The translations under genes were made by a program, and so were the position numbers. Source: Bacteroidales bacterium (GTDB lineage: Bacteria; Bacteroidota; Bacteroidia; Bacteroidales; ML635J-15). From it: a stretch of 64,000 nucleotides of DNA. The stretch's first letter is position 1; the number at the start of each line of letters is the position of its first letter. The DNA is taken from positions 1 through 64,000 of the forward strand of contig JAGCDJ010000020.1 of the NCBI GenBank assembly GCA_017651185.1. The letters are read 5' to 3'. Below the pieces are notes generated by a model. The model did no database searches and was not told where the DNA came from. It saw only the letters and a program-made list of their open reading frames with translations. Below, piece after piece: positions 1-9,291 of the stretch.

Positions 1-11
1 CACTAACAAAA

Positions 12-923
12 ATGAAAGGACACATATCAAAATCTATTTATACTCTTGCAATTGCAGTGGCAACATTGCTGATTAGTTGCAACGACCACGCCGCCGAAAA
101 AGCAGAAGAAAAAATCATAGAAAAGGCAATCGACAAGGGCGTTGAGAAATTGGAAGAAGGTATAAACATCGTCTTCGACAAAGCCCGCGATTATTACAAG
201 GAACATATTTCTCCCGACACGAGCCAAGTTCCACATTACGACCGTCTTGAAATTCCACAGACAAACAAAAAAATAAAGGAGCAAGTCATTGAACACAAGG
301 GTTATACCGTAAGTTACAACACAAAATGGCTCATTCCCAATTGGGTAGCATACGAACTTACAGACGAAGAAGTTGTAGGTCAAGTCGGACGTGCCGACAA
401 ATTTGTCCCCGATCCCGATGTTACAGGCAGATGCTCAACTACAGATGATTACAAAGGTTCTGGCTTCGACCGTGGTCACATGGCTCCAGCCGGCGATATG
501 AAATGGGACGCCAAGGCAATGGAGGAAAGTTTCTACACAACCAACATCTGCCCGCAAAACCACAACCTCAACAGCGGCGACTGGAAGGAACTCGAGGAGC
601 AGGTACGCGACTGGGCAATCAAGAACGAAAAAGTATATGTAGTTTGCGGACCGATAATGAAGCAAAAGTACGAAACCATCGGACAAAACAATGTTGCAGT
701 GCCCGATTCGTTCTACAAGGTGGTGCTTATGTACAAGGACGGAAATTGGCGCGCACTCGGATTCGTATTTGCAAACAAGGCTGGCAACAAACCCCTCGAC
801 ACCTACGCAAAATCGATCGATGAAGTGGAAAAAATCACAGGTTTCGACTTCTTCTCCATCCTTCCCGATGAAATCGAAAACGAAATCGAGAAGAATAACT
901 CGTTCGATGCTTTTGAGAACTAG
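12..923 (+). CDS. DNA/RNA non-specific endonuclease, predicted lipoprotein (NucA/EndoG family)
   Basis: A 303-residue ββα-metal (His-Me finger) nuclease expected to cut DNA and RNA without sequence specificity. The catalytic motif DRGHMAP is present with the general-base His at residue 156, followed by the metal-binding stretch NICPQNHNLNSGDW around residues 178-191, so the active site looks intact. The N-terminus is a lipoprotein signal with lipobox LISC (Cys23), which places the enzyme outside the cytoplasm, where it could degrade extracellular nucleic acid. A charged helical linker (about residues 28-60) follows the lipobox. The downstream transposase gene begins 5 nt after the stop codon. 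Confidence 0.9.
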   Translation: MKGHISKSIYTLAIAVATLLISCNDHAAEKAEEKIIEKAIDKGVEKLEEGINIVFDKARDYYKEHISPDTSQVPHYDRLEIPQTNKKIKEQVIEHKGYTVSYNTKWLIPNWVAYELTDEEVVGQVGRADKFVPDPDVTGRCSTTDDYKGSGFDRGHMAPAGDMKWDAKAMEESFYTTNICPQNHNLNSGDWKELEEQVRDWAIKNEKVYVVCGPIMKQKYETIGQNNVAVPDSFYKVVLMYKDGNWRALGFVFANKAGNKPLDTYAKSIDEVEKITGFDFFSILPDEIENEIEKNNSFDAFEN

Positions 924-928
924 GCGAA

Positions 929-1750
929 ATGGAAAACAAAGACACAATGCTGCATGACCATTGCAGGGGCTACCTTCCCCACATTGAGGGCAAGCATTAC
1001 CAGATGATTAACTTTCGCCTATACGACTCCGTCCCCAAAAAAGTAATCGAAGATTGGAAGGCTGCCTTATCCCTCCTGGGTTCGCAGACTTCCAGTCTGC
1101 GCGAAAATTTGAGCAGACGCGAAAATTTGAGCAAACGTGAAAATTCGAGCAAACGTGAAAATTCGAGCGACGGCGAGAATTTGAGCGGGATTTTGAGCAA
1201 ATGCGAAAAATTGGCTGGAGATTTGAGCGCCTGCGAAAAAGAAGAGCGCAGACTACTATCTCTCATCGACAAATACGAAGATGCCGGTTATGGAAGTTGT
1301 GTTCTAAAAGACGACAACGTTGCCCAAATAGTACACGATGCCATATTCTTCTACAACAACAAAAAGTACAATGTCATCAGTTGGTGCATTATGCCAAACC
1401 ACGTGCATGTTCTGATAGAATTAATCGAAAATGTATCGTTGTCAAACATCTTGCATAGTTGGAGATCTTTTTCAAGCAACGAGATTAACAAAATACTGAA
1501 TCGTACAGGACGGCTTTGGATGCCCGAATATTTCGACAGATTCATCAGAGACAACGAACACTTCAACAATGTTGTAAACTATATCCACAACAATCCTGTA
1601 AAAGCAGGTCTTGTTGACGACCCTACGAAATACAAATGGAGCAGCGCAGGATATGCAAACTTTTCTTCACTGGGCCCACAAGCATCTTGCTTGTGTTTCA
1701 CAGCAACACCAAATAGAAATCAACCGCCAAACACTAAAACAAAAATATGA
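929..1750 (+). CDS. REP-associated tyrosine transposase (RAYT, IS200/Y1 HUH family) with repeat-laden insertion
   Basis: A 273-residue Y1 transposase. The HUH metal-binding motif is in MPNHVHVLIE (His158, His160) and the nucleophile is likely Tyr218 in the NYIHNNPVKAGL motif. The opening LPHIEGKHYQMINFRLYDSVPK is typical of RAYT proteins, which process REP hairpins rather than moving as a full IS. Residues about 52-105 are an insertion absent from ordinary family members: they are encoded by a 19-bp perfect hairpin and about five 18-bp tandem repeats (RENLSR-like hexapeptides). A second hairpin lies near the 3' end. The stop codon overlaps the next ATG (ATGA), so translation of the EEP gene may be coupled. 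No flanking IS ends were seen. Confidence 0.88.
   Translation: MENKDTMLHDHCRGYLPHIEGKHYQMINFRLYDSVPKKVIEDWKAALSLLGSQTSSLRENLSRRENLSKRENSSKRENSSDGENLSGILSKCEKLAGDLSACEKEERRLLSLIDKYEDAGYGSCVLKDDNVAQIVHDAIFFYNNKKYNVISWCIMPNHVHVLIELIENVSLSNILHSWRSFSSNEINKILNRTGRLWMPEYFDRFIRDNEHFNNVVNYIHNNPVKAGLVDDPTKYKWSSAGYANFSSLGPQASCLCFTATPNRNQPPNTKTKI
1083..1101. repeat. 19-bp REP-like hairpin inside the RAYT frame (copy 1)
   Basis: CGCAGACT-TCC-AGTCTGCG is a perfect inverted repeat of 8-bp arms with a 3-nt loop, translated as part of the transposase. It is preceded by CTGGG and 2 nt. The hairpin at 1677-1695 has the same CTGGG+2 nt+8-3-8 layout, with a TCT loop. Confidence 0.8.
1100..1189 (+). repeat. 18-bp in-frame tandem repeat, about five copies
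   Basis: Units of the form CGYGAAAATTYGAGCARA repeat head to tail, starting directly after the hairpin. They encode RENLSR, RENLSK, RENSSK, RENSSD and GENLSG. Further degenerate copies continue to about 1250. The unit length is a multiple of three, so copy number can vary without frameshift. Confidence 0.85.
1677..1695. repeat. 19-bp REP-like hairpin inside the RAYT frame (copy 2)
   Basis: CACAAGCA-TCT-TGCTTGTG is a perfect 8-3-8 inverted repeat preceded by CTGGG and 2 nt, matching the layout of the copy at 1083-1101 although the arm sequence differs. It encodes part of the C-terminal tail of the transposase. Confidence 0.75.
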
Positions 1751-2856
1751 AAGCAATAAGATTCCTCTTCCGCACAATCCTAATCCTGCTAATAATTGCA
1801 GTACTCACGATAGGTGGCTACATTGCTTACCTACAAATAAACTACTACCGCATAGATGACGGCGTTGAACTGCCAGTGAGCAACCCACGCACCGAAAAAG
1901 TTGAAGTTGGAAAGCAATACTCAATTATGACATACAACATCGGATTTGGTGCATACGACCACGAATTTTCATTCTTTATGGACAAAGGACGCATGAACGA
2001 CGGCACCGAAGTATGCGGTACATACGGCAAGGCAAAAAGCAAAGATGTTGTCTCGGCAAACACACACGGTGCAAAAAGTCACATCGAAACCCACAGTCCC
2101 GATTTCTGCATTCTTCAGGAAGTTGACACCGCATCCACACGCAGTTTCTTCGTCAATCAGCGCGACATCTTAGAGTCGGCTTTTGATGACTATTGCAGCG
2201 TTTATGGTGAAAATTTCCACTCGTCCTACCTCTGCTATCCACTTAACGACCCGCACGGAAGCGTCCGCGCCGGACTTCTTACTCTCAGTCGCTACAAGGT
2301 TGACAAGACTATTCGCCGCAGTTATCCCGTTGACGAAAGTTTCATAACCAAGTTCTTCGACCTCGACAGATGCTTTGTCATTACACGCATACCAACCAAC
2401 ACCGACAAAGAACTTGTGCTGATAAACAGCCACATGTCGGCCTACGACGAAGGCGGACTGATACGGCAACAGCAACTTGAACTTTTGCGCAATGTCCTGA
2501 CTGAAGAATACAACAAAGGCAACTTCGTCATCGTTGGTGGCGACTTCAACCACGCACTTTGTGGGACTGTTGAGGCGTTTGCAAGCCAGCAGCAGGTCCC
2601 AGATTGGGTTTCGGTCATGGAAAACAGCGAGATTCCCGAACATTTCAGAATCGTGGAAGCAAAGAATGTCAAGGAAGTGCCAACCTGCCGCAGTACCGAC
2701 ATGCCGTACACCAAAGGCGTGAACTACACCGCAGTCCTAGATGGATTCATCGTTTCCGACAACATCGAAGCCGAAGCAATAAACTACGATGCAGATTTCT
2801 TGTACAGCGACCACAATCCTGTGATAATGGAGTTTAAGATGAAAATAAATAATTAA
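1747..2856 (+). CDS. Endonuclease/exonuclease/phosphatase (EEP) family protein, membrane-anchored
   Basis: 369 residues with an N-terminal transmembrane anchor (about residues 5-28), then an EEP domain. The fold's conserved motifs are all visible in order: MTYNIGFG, LQEVD (metal-binding Glu), NSHMSAYDEGG, GGDFNH (Asp/Asn) and the terminal SDHNPV (catalytic Asp-His). Family members hydrolyse phosphodiesters or phosphomonoesters in nucleic acids, phosphoinositides or sphingomyelin; the substrate cannot be read from sequence. With the anchor it probably acts on the periplasmic side of the inner membrane. The start overlaps the transposase stop by ATGA. Confidence 0.85.
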   Translation: MKAIRFLFRTILILLIIAVLTIGGYIAYLQINYYRIDDGVELPVSNPRTEKVEVGKQYSIMTYNIGFGAYDHEFSFFMDKGRMNDGTEVCGTYGKAKSKDVVSANTHGAKSHIETHSPDFCILQEVDTASTRSFFVNQRDILESAFDDYCSVYGENFHSSYLCYPLNDPHGSVRAGLLTLSRYKVDKTIRRSYPVDESFITKFFDLDRCFVITRIPTNTDKELVLINSHMSAYDEGGLIRQQQLELLRNVLTEEYNKGNFVIVGGDFNHALCGTVEAFASQQQVPDWVSVMENSEIPEHFRIVEAKNVKEVPTCRSTDMPYTKGVNYTAVLDGFIVSDNIEAEAINYDADFLYSDHNPVIMEFKMKINN

Positions 2857-2863
2857 ACAATTT

Positions 2864-2891
2864 GTAGTCGCGCAATGCATTGCGTGACTAC
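2864..2891. repeat. 28-bp GTAG...CTAC palindrome (dispersed REP-like family)
   Basis: An almost perfect palindrome, GTAGTCGCGCAATG joined to CATTGCGTGACTAC; the only mismatch would be a G-T wobble in RNA or single-stranded DNA. It lies between convergent genes and may also act as a terminator. Its core GCAATGCATTGC recurs at 50879 and 58583. Confidence 0.8.
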
Positions 2892-2921
2892 GACATAAAA
2901 CAAAAAAAACAACCAACCTTC

Positions 2922-4487
2922 CTATTTCTTTCTACCTGGTTTCTGCACCTTCACATTGTCAATCTTTAATAGATTTCCATAGCGATACGTGCGTGTCATG
3001 TATACCGTTCCGTCAGGATAATACTTGTACCAAACCTTGTGCTTCAATCCTCCGCGATACTCGCCTACCGTTTCTATCTGTCCATTGGGATAAATCCACT
3101 TGTGCAAACCTACGGCATCACCACTGCGGAACGCTCCCGAATAACTCAACTTGCCACTGTCGACATAGTACGACTTCCACTCTCCTGTTTTTACATCGGA
3201 AGAATACGAACCATACTGCACGACATCACCTATATGCGACTCCCAGTCTCCTGTTTTCATTCCTTCTGAATAAGAACCCTTTACCAGCAGATTTCCTATC
3301 GAATCATATTCTTCGTATGCACCATCAAGAAGTCCATCATAATAATTTTCCACACGGCGCTTTACACCATTAGGATAAAGCCATGTCCACTCGCCGACTG
3401 GCTTGTCGTTCTCGTACTCACCCTGCATTTCGGGATTTCCGCTTGAATAGAAATACGACCACTCACCAGTCATCAAACCCTTGCGATAGGAACCTTCGGC
3501 ATAAAAATAATCCCAATAGCCATCGAACAGGCGCCATTTGCCAGTCCGCTTTCCACTCTCGTCAAACATTCCTTCTCCAACCAGAACGCTTTCGGACGAG
3601 TATTCCATCGATTTGGTCAACTTGCCATTCTCATCGTATTCCTTGTGTATTCCAATAGGCAAATTATGGAGAAAAGCGCCCTCGGTCTTTACTTTTCCAT
3701 TGTCATAGTAAGTTTTTTTGTACTCCGCCATCTCAGTTGCCGCCAATGTGGTATCGTTTTCCACTGTAAATGGTTTTCCATCAACGTAACGCTGCTCGTC
3801 AACAAGTCGTCCCGACTGGTCAAAATTGCGCTGAACACCATTAACCTTGCCATTATAATATTGCGTTTCGGTCTTTTTTGCGCCCGATGGGTAAAATTCC
3901 ACCCAGCGACCTTGCTTCAGACCATTGTCATCGGTACGATTTATCTTCTGACTTTGAACGAGATACCCCTTCCGATAAGTTATTATTGAAATTATTGTGC
4001 TATCGCGGTCGAACTCGTAACCTTCGCCATCGCGCTTGTCGCCAACATACTTGTATACATATTGCAGATAACCGTCCTTGCTGTAGAAATAGGAATTTCC
4101 CTCGCGCATGCCATTCAAGAACAACTCTTTTGAATCCAAATAGTAAACTTTTACGGAATCGTCGTTATAATAGAACTTGTAACCGTATGAATATCCGTTT
4201 TTCTTTCCGTCGCGATATGTGATTGACTTTTCTATGTTTCCGTCCGGAGCGTAGAAATTCCAAATGCTATCAAGTTCGAACATCGTGCGCGTACCTTCCG
4301 ACTTCAACGTGCCGTCCTCGTAGTAACTTTTCCAGAATCCATCGGGTTTGCCATTGCGCAGCAGACCTTCGCTCGACACTGCACCATTGGGATAGCGGTA
4401 CTGCACGAAGCCATCGGTCTGCGCAAAAAGCGTACAACCGAGCAGAAGCGCTAACATCAATATCACGAGGTGCAATCTCATAGTCAA
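2922..4487 (-). CDS. Exported MORN/YwqK-type repeat protein
   Basis: 521 residues made almost entirely of about 23-residue repeats with the pattern YxnGxxkxegxyxxgxxxGxW, the MORN_2 repeat found in the YwqK protein family. These repeats form β-hairpin ribbons; no catalytic domain is visible. The N-terminus is a signal sequence; LLLGC at residues 14-18 could be a lipobox, but cleavage after FAQ (residue 23) is also plausible. The gene starts 3 nt after the stop of the peptide-deformylase-domain gene, so the two are almost certainly cotranscribed. Function is unknown; related Bacteroidetes proteins are cell-surface or periplasmic. Confidence 0.8.
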   Translation of the reverse strand: MTMRLHLVILMLALLLGCTLFAQTDGFVQYRYPNGAVSSEGLLRNGKPDGFWKSYYEDGTLKSEGTRTMFELDSIWNFYAPDGNIEKSITYRDGKKNGYSYGYKFYYNDDSVKVYYLDSKELFLNGMREGNSYFYSKDGYLQYVYKYVGDKRDGEGYEFDRDSTIISIITYRKGYLVQSQKINRTDDNGLKQGRWVEFYPSGAKKTETQYYNGKVNGVQRNFDQSGRLVDEQRYVDGKPFTVENDTTLAATEMAEYKKTYYDNGKVKTEGAFLHNLPIGIHKEYDENGKLTKSMEYSSESVLVGEGMFDESGKRTGKWRLFDGYWDYFYAEGSYRKGLMTGEWSYFYSSGNPEMQGEYENDKPVGEWTWLYPNGVKRRVENYYDGLLDGAYEEYDSIGNLLVKGSYSEGMKTGDWESHIGDVVQYGSYSSDVKTGEWKSYYVDSGKLSYSGAFRSGDAVGLHKWIYPNGQIETVGEYRGGLKHKVWYKYYPDGTVYMTRTYRYGNLLKIDNVKVQKPGRKK

Positions 4488-4490
4488 TTT

Positions 4491-6041
4491 TTATCGGATT
4501 TCGGGCAGACCTTCGTATGAATCTCCATCAATTATTGTGAATTTGAATGCATTTTCCTCCACCTGACGGTCGAAAAACATTACAGCATTCAGATGGTCGA
4601 TTTCGTGCTGGAAAATATGTGCCGTATATTGGTGGTTGATTTTCTCCTCGTGGAAAACGCCTTCTGCATCGTAATAAGTCACTATTACCCATGTTGCACG
4701 GTACGAAAATCCTCCTATTGTTGGATAATCGCTGCCATCGGGAACCGAAAGGCAACCGTCGCTGCGGCGTACAACCGAATCGGAATATTCCACAATCTGC
4801 GGATTAAAATAAAATTCCCACGGATGACTAGACATAGAACCCTTGTCCCACCTTTGTACGCAAATCACCTTCCTGTTTATCCCAACCTGCGGGGCTGCTA
4901 TTCCAACTCCAGTACTCCTTGCCGCCTGATACATCCTATTTGCAAGGTAGTTCCAAATGGTATCGTTCATGTCAACATTAACCGATGGAGTACGGAGTAT
5001 TGCCGAATCGGGTTGCTCAAAAATATTGAGAATGCGAAGATTATCGCTCTCGTCTGTCACTATGCTGTATTCGCCATCGGCAACTGCCCGCGCTGGTGTA
5101 GAAGCGTAAAGACGTGTCACGTCAGACACGCCACAAGCATTGTATGACCATACATATATTTTATATGTGACACTTGAATCCAAGGTTTGCTCGTATTTAA
5201 CAGTCCTAAGCGTTCCCAAATCAATCGAAGTTTCATAATCGTCAGCAAAATTGTACTTATATCCATCGGCACCGTCTACCGGCTGCCATGTCCAGAGAAT
5301 TGAATCCATATAGCAAACACTATCGTATGCCACAATCAAGTCGGGACGGATATTCTCAACATTTGTGAAATCGAATGTATACTCTGTGCTTTCAGATGGC
5401 GTATCAACAATTTCGCGCGTAATAACCTCGTTGCAAGTTGTAGAATACATTGTAAACCGCAACTGGTCGCCCGAATGGAACACGAACCTTCCTGCCGAAT
5501 ACAGCGACTTGGCGGAAACATTTGCACCAGAACCGACATACTGAACCGAGCAGCGCGAAGAAGTATCTTCGACGTTGACAACCGAAACCGAAGCATCCTG
5601 TCCGTCGCACGACAACTTTACAACTGCACTGCGAGGACAGCCGTAAACCTTAAAGACGTTGTAACCGTAATCTACGGAAAAATCACCACCGCAGCATTGG
5701 CGACCTGAAATGTCGAATACAGTGACATTTACATTATTTCCTGGCACAAAAGCATTTATCGCAACCGCCTTGTCAGAAGTATCGAAATGCCACGACTCCA
5801 CTCTAAGCGAATTTACATCCGCTGATTCTTCATCGATACCAGCGAGAACGGTAACCTTTAATGTCTTAACCGGAGAATATATCATGGTATCGCAACCAGA
5901 TGACAAGTTTTCAACATGAATGCTGTCGGGCGAAAGCTGAGACCCGCTCTGCTCCATTACAAAGCTGAACGTGAATCTCGCCCTTTGTGCCGACATCAAT
6001 GCCGGCAACAAAACTAACATTGCGAAGAATAATATTTTCAT
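4491..6041 (-). CDS. Exported protein with Fn3-like region and C-terminal peptide deformylase domain
   Basis: About 516 residues. The C-terminal 180 residues are a full peptide deformylase with all three motifs: GVGIAAPQVG, DGCLSVP (metal Cys) and HIFQHEIDHL (two His ligands and catalytic Glu). The preceding 330 residues begin with a clear signal peptide (MKILFFAMLVLLPALMSAQ) and include a Fn3-like stretch before the catalytic part. Ordinary deformylase is cytoplasmic, about 150-190 residues, and removes formyl from nascent Met; an exported version would meet other substrates. I chose the ATG at 6041 because it gives a standard signal peptide; upstream in-frame ATGs at 6050 and 6056 lie very close to the predicted transcription start. 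A -7 box is at 6070-6077. Confidence 0.82.
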   Translation of the reverse strand: MKILFFAMLVLLPALMSAQRARFTFSFVMEQSGSQLSPDSIHVENLSSGCDTMIYSPVKTLKVTVLAGIDEESADVNSLRVESWHFDTSDKAVAINAFVPGNNVNVTVFDISGRQCCGGDFSVDYGYNVFKVYGCPRSAVVKLSCDGQDASVSVVNVEDTSSRCSVQYVGSGANVSAKSLYSAGRFVFHSGDQLRFTMYSTTCNEVITREIVDTPSESTEYTFDFTNVENIRPDLIVAYDSVCYMDSILWTWQPVDGADGYKYNFADDYETSIDLGTLRTVKYEQTLDSSVTYKIYVWSYNACGVSDVTRLYASTPARAVADGEYSIVTDESDNLRILNIFEQPDSAILRTPSVNVDMNDTIWNYLANRMYQAARSTGVGIAAPQVGINRKVICVQRWDKGSMSSHPWEFYFNPQIVEYSDSVVRRSDGCLSVPDGSDYPTIGGFSYRATWVIVTYYDAEGVFHEEKINHQYTAHIFQHEIDHLNAVMFFDRQVEENAFKFTIIDGDSYEGLPEIR

Positions 6042-6069
6042 TTTACACATAAGCATAATTTTTAGGAAA

Positions 6070-6077
6070 CAAAGGTA
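6070..6077 (-). promoter_or_regulatory. Bacteroidetes -7 box (TACCTTTG)
   Basis: On the minus strand TACCTTTG matches TAnnTTTG, about 28 nt before the chosen ATG. Upstream are two degenerate 7-bp units (AATTTCA, AATTGAA) followed by AAT and 5 nt, resembling in weaker form the tandem-unit promoters at 40334, 46568, 54978 and 55097. Confidence 0.6.
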
Positions 6078-6170
6078 AGGAAATTTTCAATTTGAAATTG
6101 AAATCTCCACAAAGACATTACAATTTTTAATTGTTCGGCTATACTTTCAAATTTTATCCTACGTCAACTC

Positions 6171-6851
6171 CTAATTATCCTTCCCCTTGAAACGATAGCT
6201 AAATCCTAATCCCACCCTTAAGCTGCTGCCTCTTACATTGCAATTCATATTGCCCGATATTTTTTCATCGCGATATAAATACATGTTTATTTCTTGCAGT
6301 GCATTTATTCCTTGTGCATAAGCAGCATACACATCAAACTGGAATCTTTCCTTTACCAGATACGACAATCCTATCCCAACCGAAACACCAAACGAAATCG
6401 GCAAATGGCCAAATTTAGTGCAGCCCATACTCAGGTCTTCCGTTTTTGGGAAAATTGAACGATGATCCGTATCAAGCGAAACAAATAGTCCTTCCTTTGT
6501 GTAAAGTGTGAAATTTCCAAAGCTAACAATGTCGGTTTTTGCCGACACGTTTATTTCATACATGAATTCGTCATGGTAAACGTGTTTAAAGTTTTTATAG
6601 ACTTTTTCATATAAAACATAATCAATAAATGTAAACGACGCATCAATTCCAACCTTATCGTTGAACATTCGAGTAATTCCTATGCCCGCGGAGTAACCCC
6701 ATGAAGAAAAATCTTTCTTATTAAATTCACCATCGCAATGTACTGGAACCATTGGCTTTGTATATGAGCCGAAAATGTTGATGCTTTTGTACTGCGACAT
6801 TGCCGATAAACTTAATGCCAATACAAATATAAGTGTGACTATTCGTTTCAT
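6171..6851 (-). CDS. Small outer-membrane β-barrel-like protein
   Basis: 226 residues with a signal peptide (MKRIVTLIFVLALSLSAMSQ). The rest alternates amphipathic strands and ends in SLRVGLGFSYRFKG, typical of porin-like or OmpA-type eight-strand barrels (PorT/outer-membrane β-barrel superfamily). No ligand or enzyme motif is visible. It is a single-gene unit behind its own -7 box (6879-6886); a short inverted repeat, ACAATT-TTT-AATTGT (6119-6133), lies downstream of the stop. Function unknown. Confidence 0.6.
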   Translation of the reverse strand: MKRIVTLIFVLALSLSAMSQYKSINIFGSYTKPMVPVHCDGEFNKKDFSSWGYSAGIGITRMFNDKVGIDASFTFIDYVLYEKVYKNFKHVYHDEFMYEINVSAKTDIVSFGNFTLYTKEGLFVSLDTDHRSIFPKTEDLSMGCTKFGHLPISFGVSVGIGLSYLVKERFQFDVYAAYAQGINALQEINMYLYRDEKISGNMNCNVRGSSLRVGLGFSYRFKGKDN

Positions 6852-6878
6852 GACTTTTGTTATTTGAAAATTTTATGA

Positions 6879-6886
6879 CAAAAGTA
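6879..6886 (-). promoter_or_regulatory. Bacteroidetes -7 box (TACTTTTG)
   Basis: Minus-strand TACTTTTG, 28 nt before the ATG of the outer-membrane protein gene at 6851. No clear TTTG at -33. Confidence 0.55.
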
Positions 6887-7004
6887 ACTTTTTTAATGTT
6901 ATACGAACTTTTAACGGAGAAATTTCTTTTTTGTTGCGCATAGCATAATAAAAAATTGTTCAAAAAAAAATTGCCGTCCAAACCAATACAGAGAAAATAA
7001 ATCT

Positions 7005-7012
7005 TAACTTTG
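7005..7012 (+). promoter_or_regulatory. purL -7 box (TAACTTTG)
   Basis: TAACTTTG matches TAnnTTTG and ends 32 nt before the chosen purL ATG at 7045. A longer reading from the TTG-like codon at 7012 would begin inside this box, which supports the later start. Confidence 0.6.
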
Positions 7013-7044
7013 TGACTTATTTGCTAACAATAAAATTATATACT

Positions 7045-9276
7045 ATGTCGAAGGAAAACATTGAATTTTCGGATGCTAAAGCATTAGGACTCAACGAAGA
7101 AGAATTTGAAAAGATAAAACAGTTGCTCGGCAGGACACCGAACTACACCGAACTGAGCATCTACTCCGTAATGTGGAGCGAACACGCATCGTACAAGAAC
7201 TCGATCCGCTGGATTAAGACTTTGCCTCGCAAGGGCGGTTGCTTGCTTACTGGTGCCGGTGAAGAAAACGCAGGTTTGGTTGATATAGGCAACGGACTCG
7301 CTTGTGCTTTCAAGATTGAATCGCACAACCACCCGTCGGCAGTAGAGCCTTATCAGGGTGCAGCAACAGGCGTTGGCGGTATCAACCGCGACATCTTCAC
7401 AATGGGTGCCCGTCCAGTTGCTCAGCTGAACTCACTGCGTTTCGGTAACATTGAGAACGAACATACCAAATGGTTGCTCCGTCGCGTCGTTAAGGGAATC
7501 GGCGACTATGGTAACGCTTTCGGCGTTCCGGTTCTTGGCGGTGAAGTGAATTTCGACGAATCGTACAACACCAACCCGCTTGTAAATGCAATGTCGGTAG
7601 GTATCATGGACAAGAACGATATGATTTCGGCAATTGCAAAGGGCAAAGGCAATCCTATTTATATCGTTGGTTCTTCAACTGGAAAGGACGGTATTCACGG
7701 TGCAACATTCGCATCAGCCGACCTCACCGAAGATTCGGCCGACGACATTCCATCAATCCAGGTTGGCGATCCCTTCCAGGAAAAACTTTTGCTAGAAGCT
7801 TCGTTGGAACTTGCTAAGACCGATGCAATAGTAGGTATGCAGGACATGGGTGCTGCTGGTATCATTTGCTCGACCTCCGAAATGTCGGCAAAGGGCGAAA
7901 GCGGTATGAACATCGACCTTTCGCTTGTTCCTCTGCGCCAGAACAACATGGAAGCATGGGAAATCCTGCTATCGGAATCGCAGGAACGTATGCTTGTCTG
8001 CATAAAGAAGGGCAAGGAACATATTGTTGAAGAAATATTTGCAAAGTGGGACCTCAACTGCGCTCGTATCGGCGAAGTTATCGACGAAGACAAGCTCATC
8101 TTCTCGTACAAGGGTGAAGTTGTTGCCGAAGTTCCTGCCGAAAGTCTTGTACTTGGCGGTGGCGCACCAGTTTACGAACGCGAATATGTAGAGCCGGAAT
8201 TCATGAAGGACTACAAGCACTTCGACATAAATTCAATTCCAGAAGAAGACGTTGATTTGCACGATGTTGCAACCTTCCTCACAGGACATCCGAACATTGC
8301 TTCGAAGCGTTGGGTTTACGAACAATATGACTCAATGGTTCGCACAGTAAACATGACAACCAACAAGCCGTCGGATGCAGGTATGGTAAACGTAAAGGGC
8401 ACCAACACAGCACTTGCACTCACAACCGACTGCAACAGCCGCTATGTTAAGGCCGACCCCGAAAAGGGTACCGCTATAGCAGTTGCCGAGGCAGCAAGAA
8501 ATATTGCTTGTACAGGAGCAAAGCCAGTTGCAATTACCGACTGTATGAACTTTGGTTCTCCATATAATCCGCAGGCTTATTGGCAGTTTGTAATGTCTAT
8601 AAAGGGTATGGGCGAAGCATGCCGTGCTTTCGACACTCCAGTTACCGGCGGTAATGTATCGTTCTACAACCAGACCACAATCGCAGGCAAGACCGAACCA
8701 GTTGACCCGACTCCAGTAATCGGTATGCTCGGCATTTTGTCAGACAAGAACAACCATGTTCCGCTGAACTTCGACCGCAAGGGCGATGTAATTTACATGA
8801 TTGGCGAAAGTGCAGATGACATCAACTGCTCCGAATACCTATATTCATATCACAGGGTGAAGAAGTCTCCGGCACCTAAGTTCGACCTTGATTTTGAAGT
8901 GAAACTGTCAAAATTGTTGCAGGTTCTTGCAGCAAAGAAACTTGTGAAGTCGATGCACGATGTTTCAGACGGCGGTTTGTACATCACTTTGCTCGAGTCG
9001 GCAATGCCAAAGAACCTTGGTTTCGACATCACTACAGCAAGCGAATTCCGCACCGATGCCTTCCTCTTTGGAGAATCTCAAGGCCGCGTTGTAGTTTCGA
9101 TGAACGAAGACCAGGAAGACGAATTCGTTGACTTTATGATGACGGAAAAAGTTCCGTTCTCGCTGCTCGGTCACGTCACCAAGGGCGAACTGCGAATCGA
9201 CGATGAGTCGTTTGGTTTCATCAAGGACGCTAAGGAACTGTACGACAACGCCATCGACAAGATAATGGAAAAATAA
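7045..9276 (+). CDS. purL: Phosphoribosylformylglycinamidine synthase subunit PurL (small type)
   Basis: 743 residues, the length of the small PurL that needs separate PurS and PurQ (the long single-chain form is about 1200-1300 residues and is common in Bacteroidetes). It converts FGAR, ATP and ammonia to FGAM in purine synthesis. Family landmarks: [21 protein letters not shown] near the N-terminus, [24 protein letters not shown] (ATP-binding), and a second half with the duplicated AIRS-type fold ([19 protein letters not shown]). Neither purS nor purQ is in this window. The ATG at 7045 is preferred because the -7 box ends at 7012. Confidence 0.95.
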   Translation: MSKENIEFSDAKALGLNEEEFEKIKQLLGRTPNYTELSIYSVMWSEHASYKNSIRWIKTLPRKGGCLLTGAGEENAGLVDIGNGLACAFKIESHNHPSAVEPYQGAATGVGGINRDIFTMGARPVAQLNSLRFGNIENEHTKWLLRRVVKGIGDYGNAFGVPVLGGEVNFDESYNTNPLVNAMSVGIMDKNDMISAIAKGKGNPIYIVGSSTGKDGIHGATFASADLTEDSADDIPSIQVGDPFQEKLLLEASLELAKTDAIVGMQDMGAAGIICSTSEMSAKGESGMNIDLSLVPLRQNNMEAWEILLSESQERMLVCIKKGKEHIVEEIFAKWDLNCARIGEVIDEDKLIFSYKGEVVAEVPAESLVLGGGAPVYEREYVEPEFMKDYKHFDINSIPEEDVDLHDVATFLTGHPNIASKRWVYEQYDSMVRTVNMTTNKPSDAGMVNVKGTNTALALTTDCNSRYVKADPEKGTAIAVAEAARNIACTGAKPVAITDCMNFGSPYNPQAYWQFVMSIKGMGEACRAFDTPVTGGNVSFYNQTTIAGKTEPVDPTPVIGMLGILSDKNNHVPLNFDRKGDVIYMIGESADDINCSEYLYSYHRVKKSPAPKFDLDFEVKLSKLLQVLAAKKLVKSMHDVSDGGLYITLLESAMPKNLGFDITTASEFRTDAFLFGESQGRVVVSMNEDQEDEFVDFMMTEKVPFSLLGHVTKGELRIDDESFGFIKDAKELYDNAIDKIMEK

Positions 9277-9291
9277 TTAATTGACAATACG

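Noticed and set aside
1100..1250. CRISPR-like array
   Set aside because: Units are contiguous 18-bp tandem repeats without spacers and lie in frame in a transposase gene.
6078..6104. Fifth member of the tandem-unit promoter set upstream of the deformylase-domain gene
   Set aside because: Only two degenerate 7-bp units and 5 rather than 6 nt before the -7 box; kept as a weak resemblance only.
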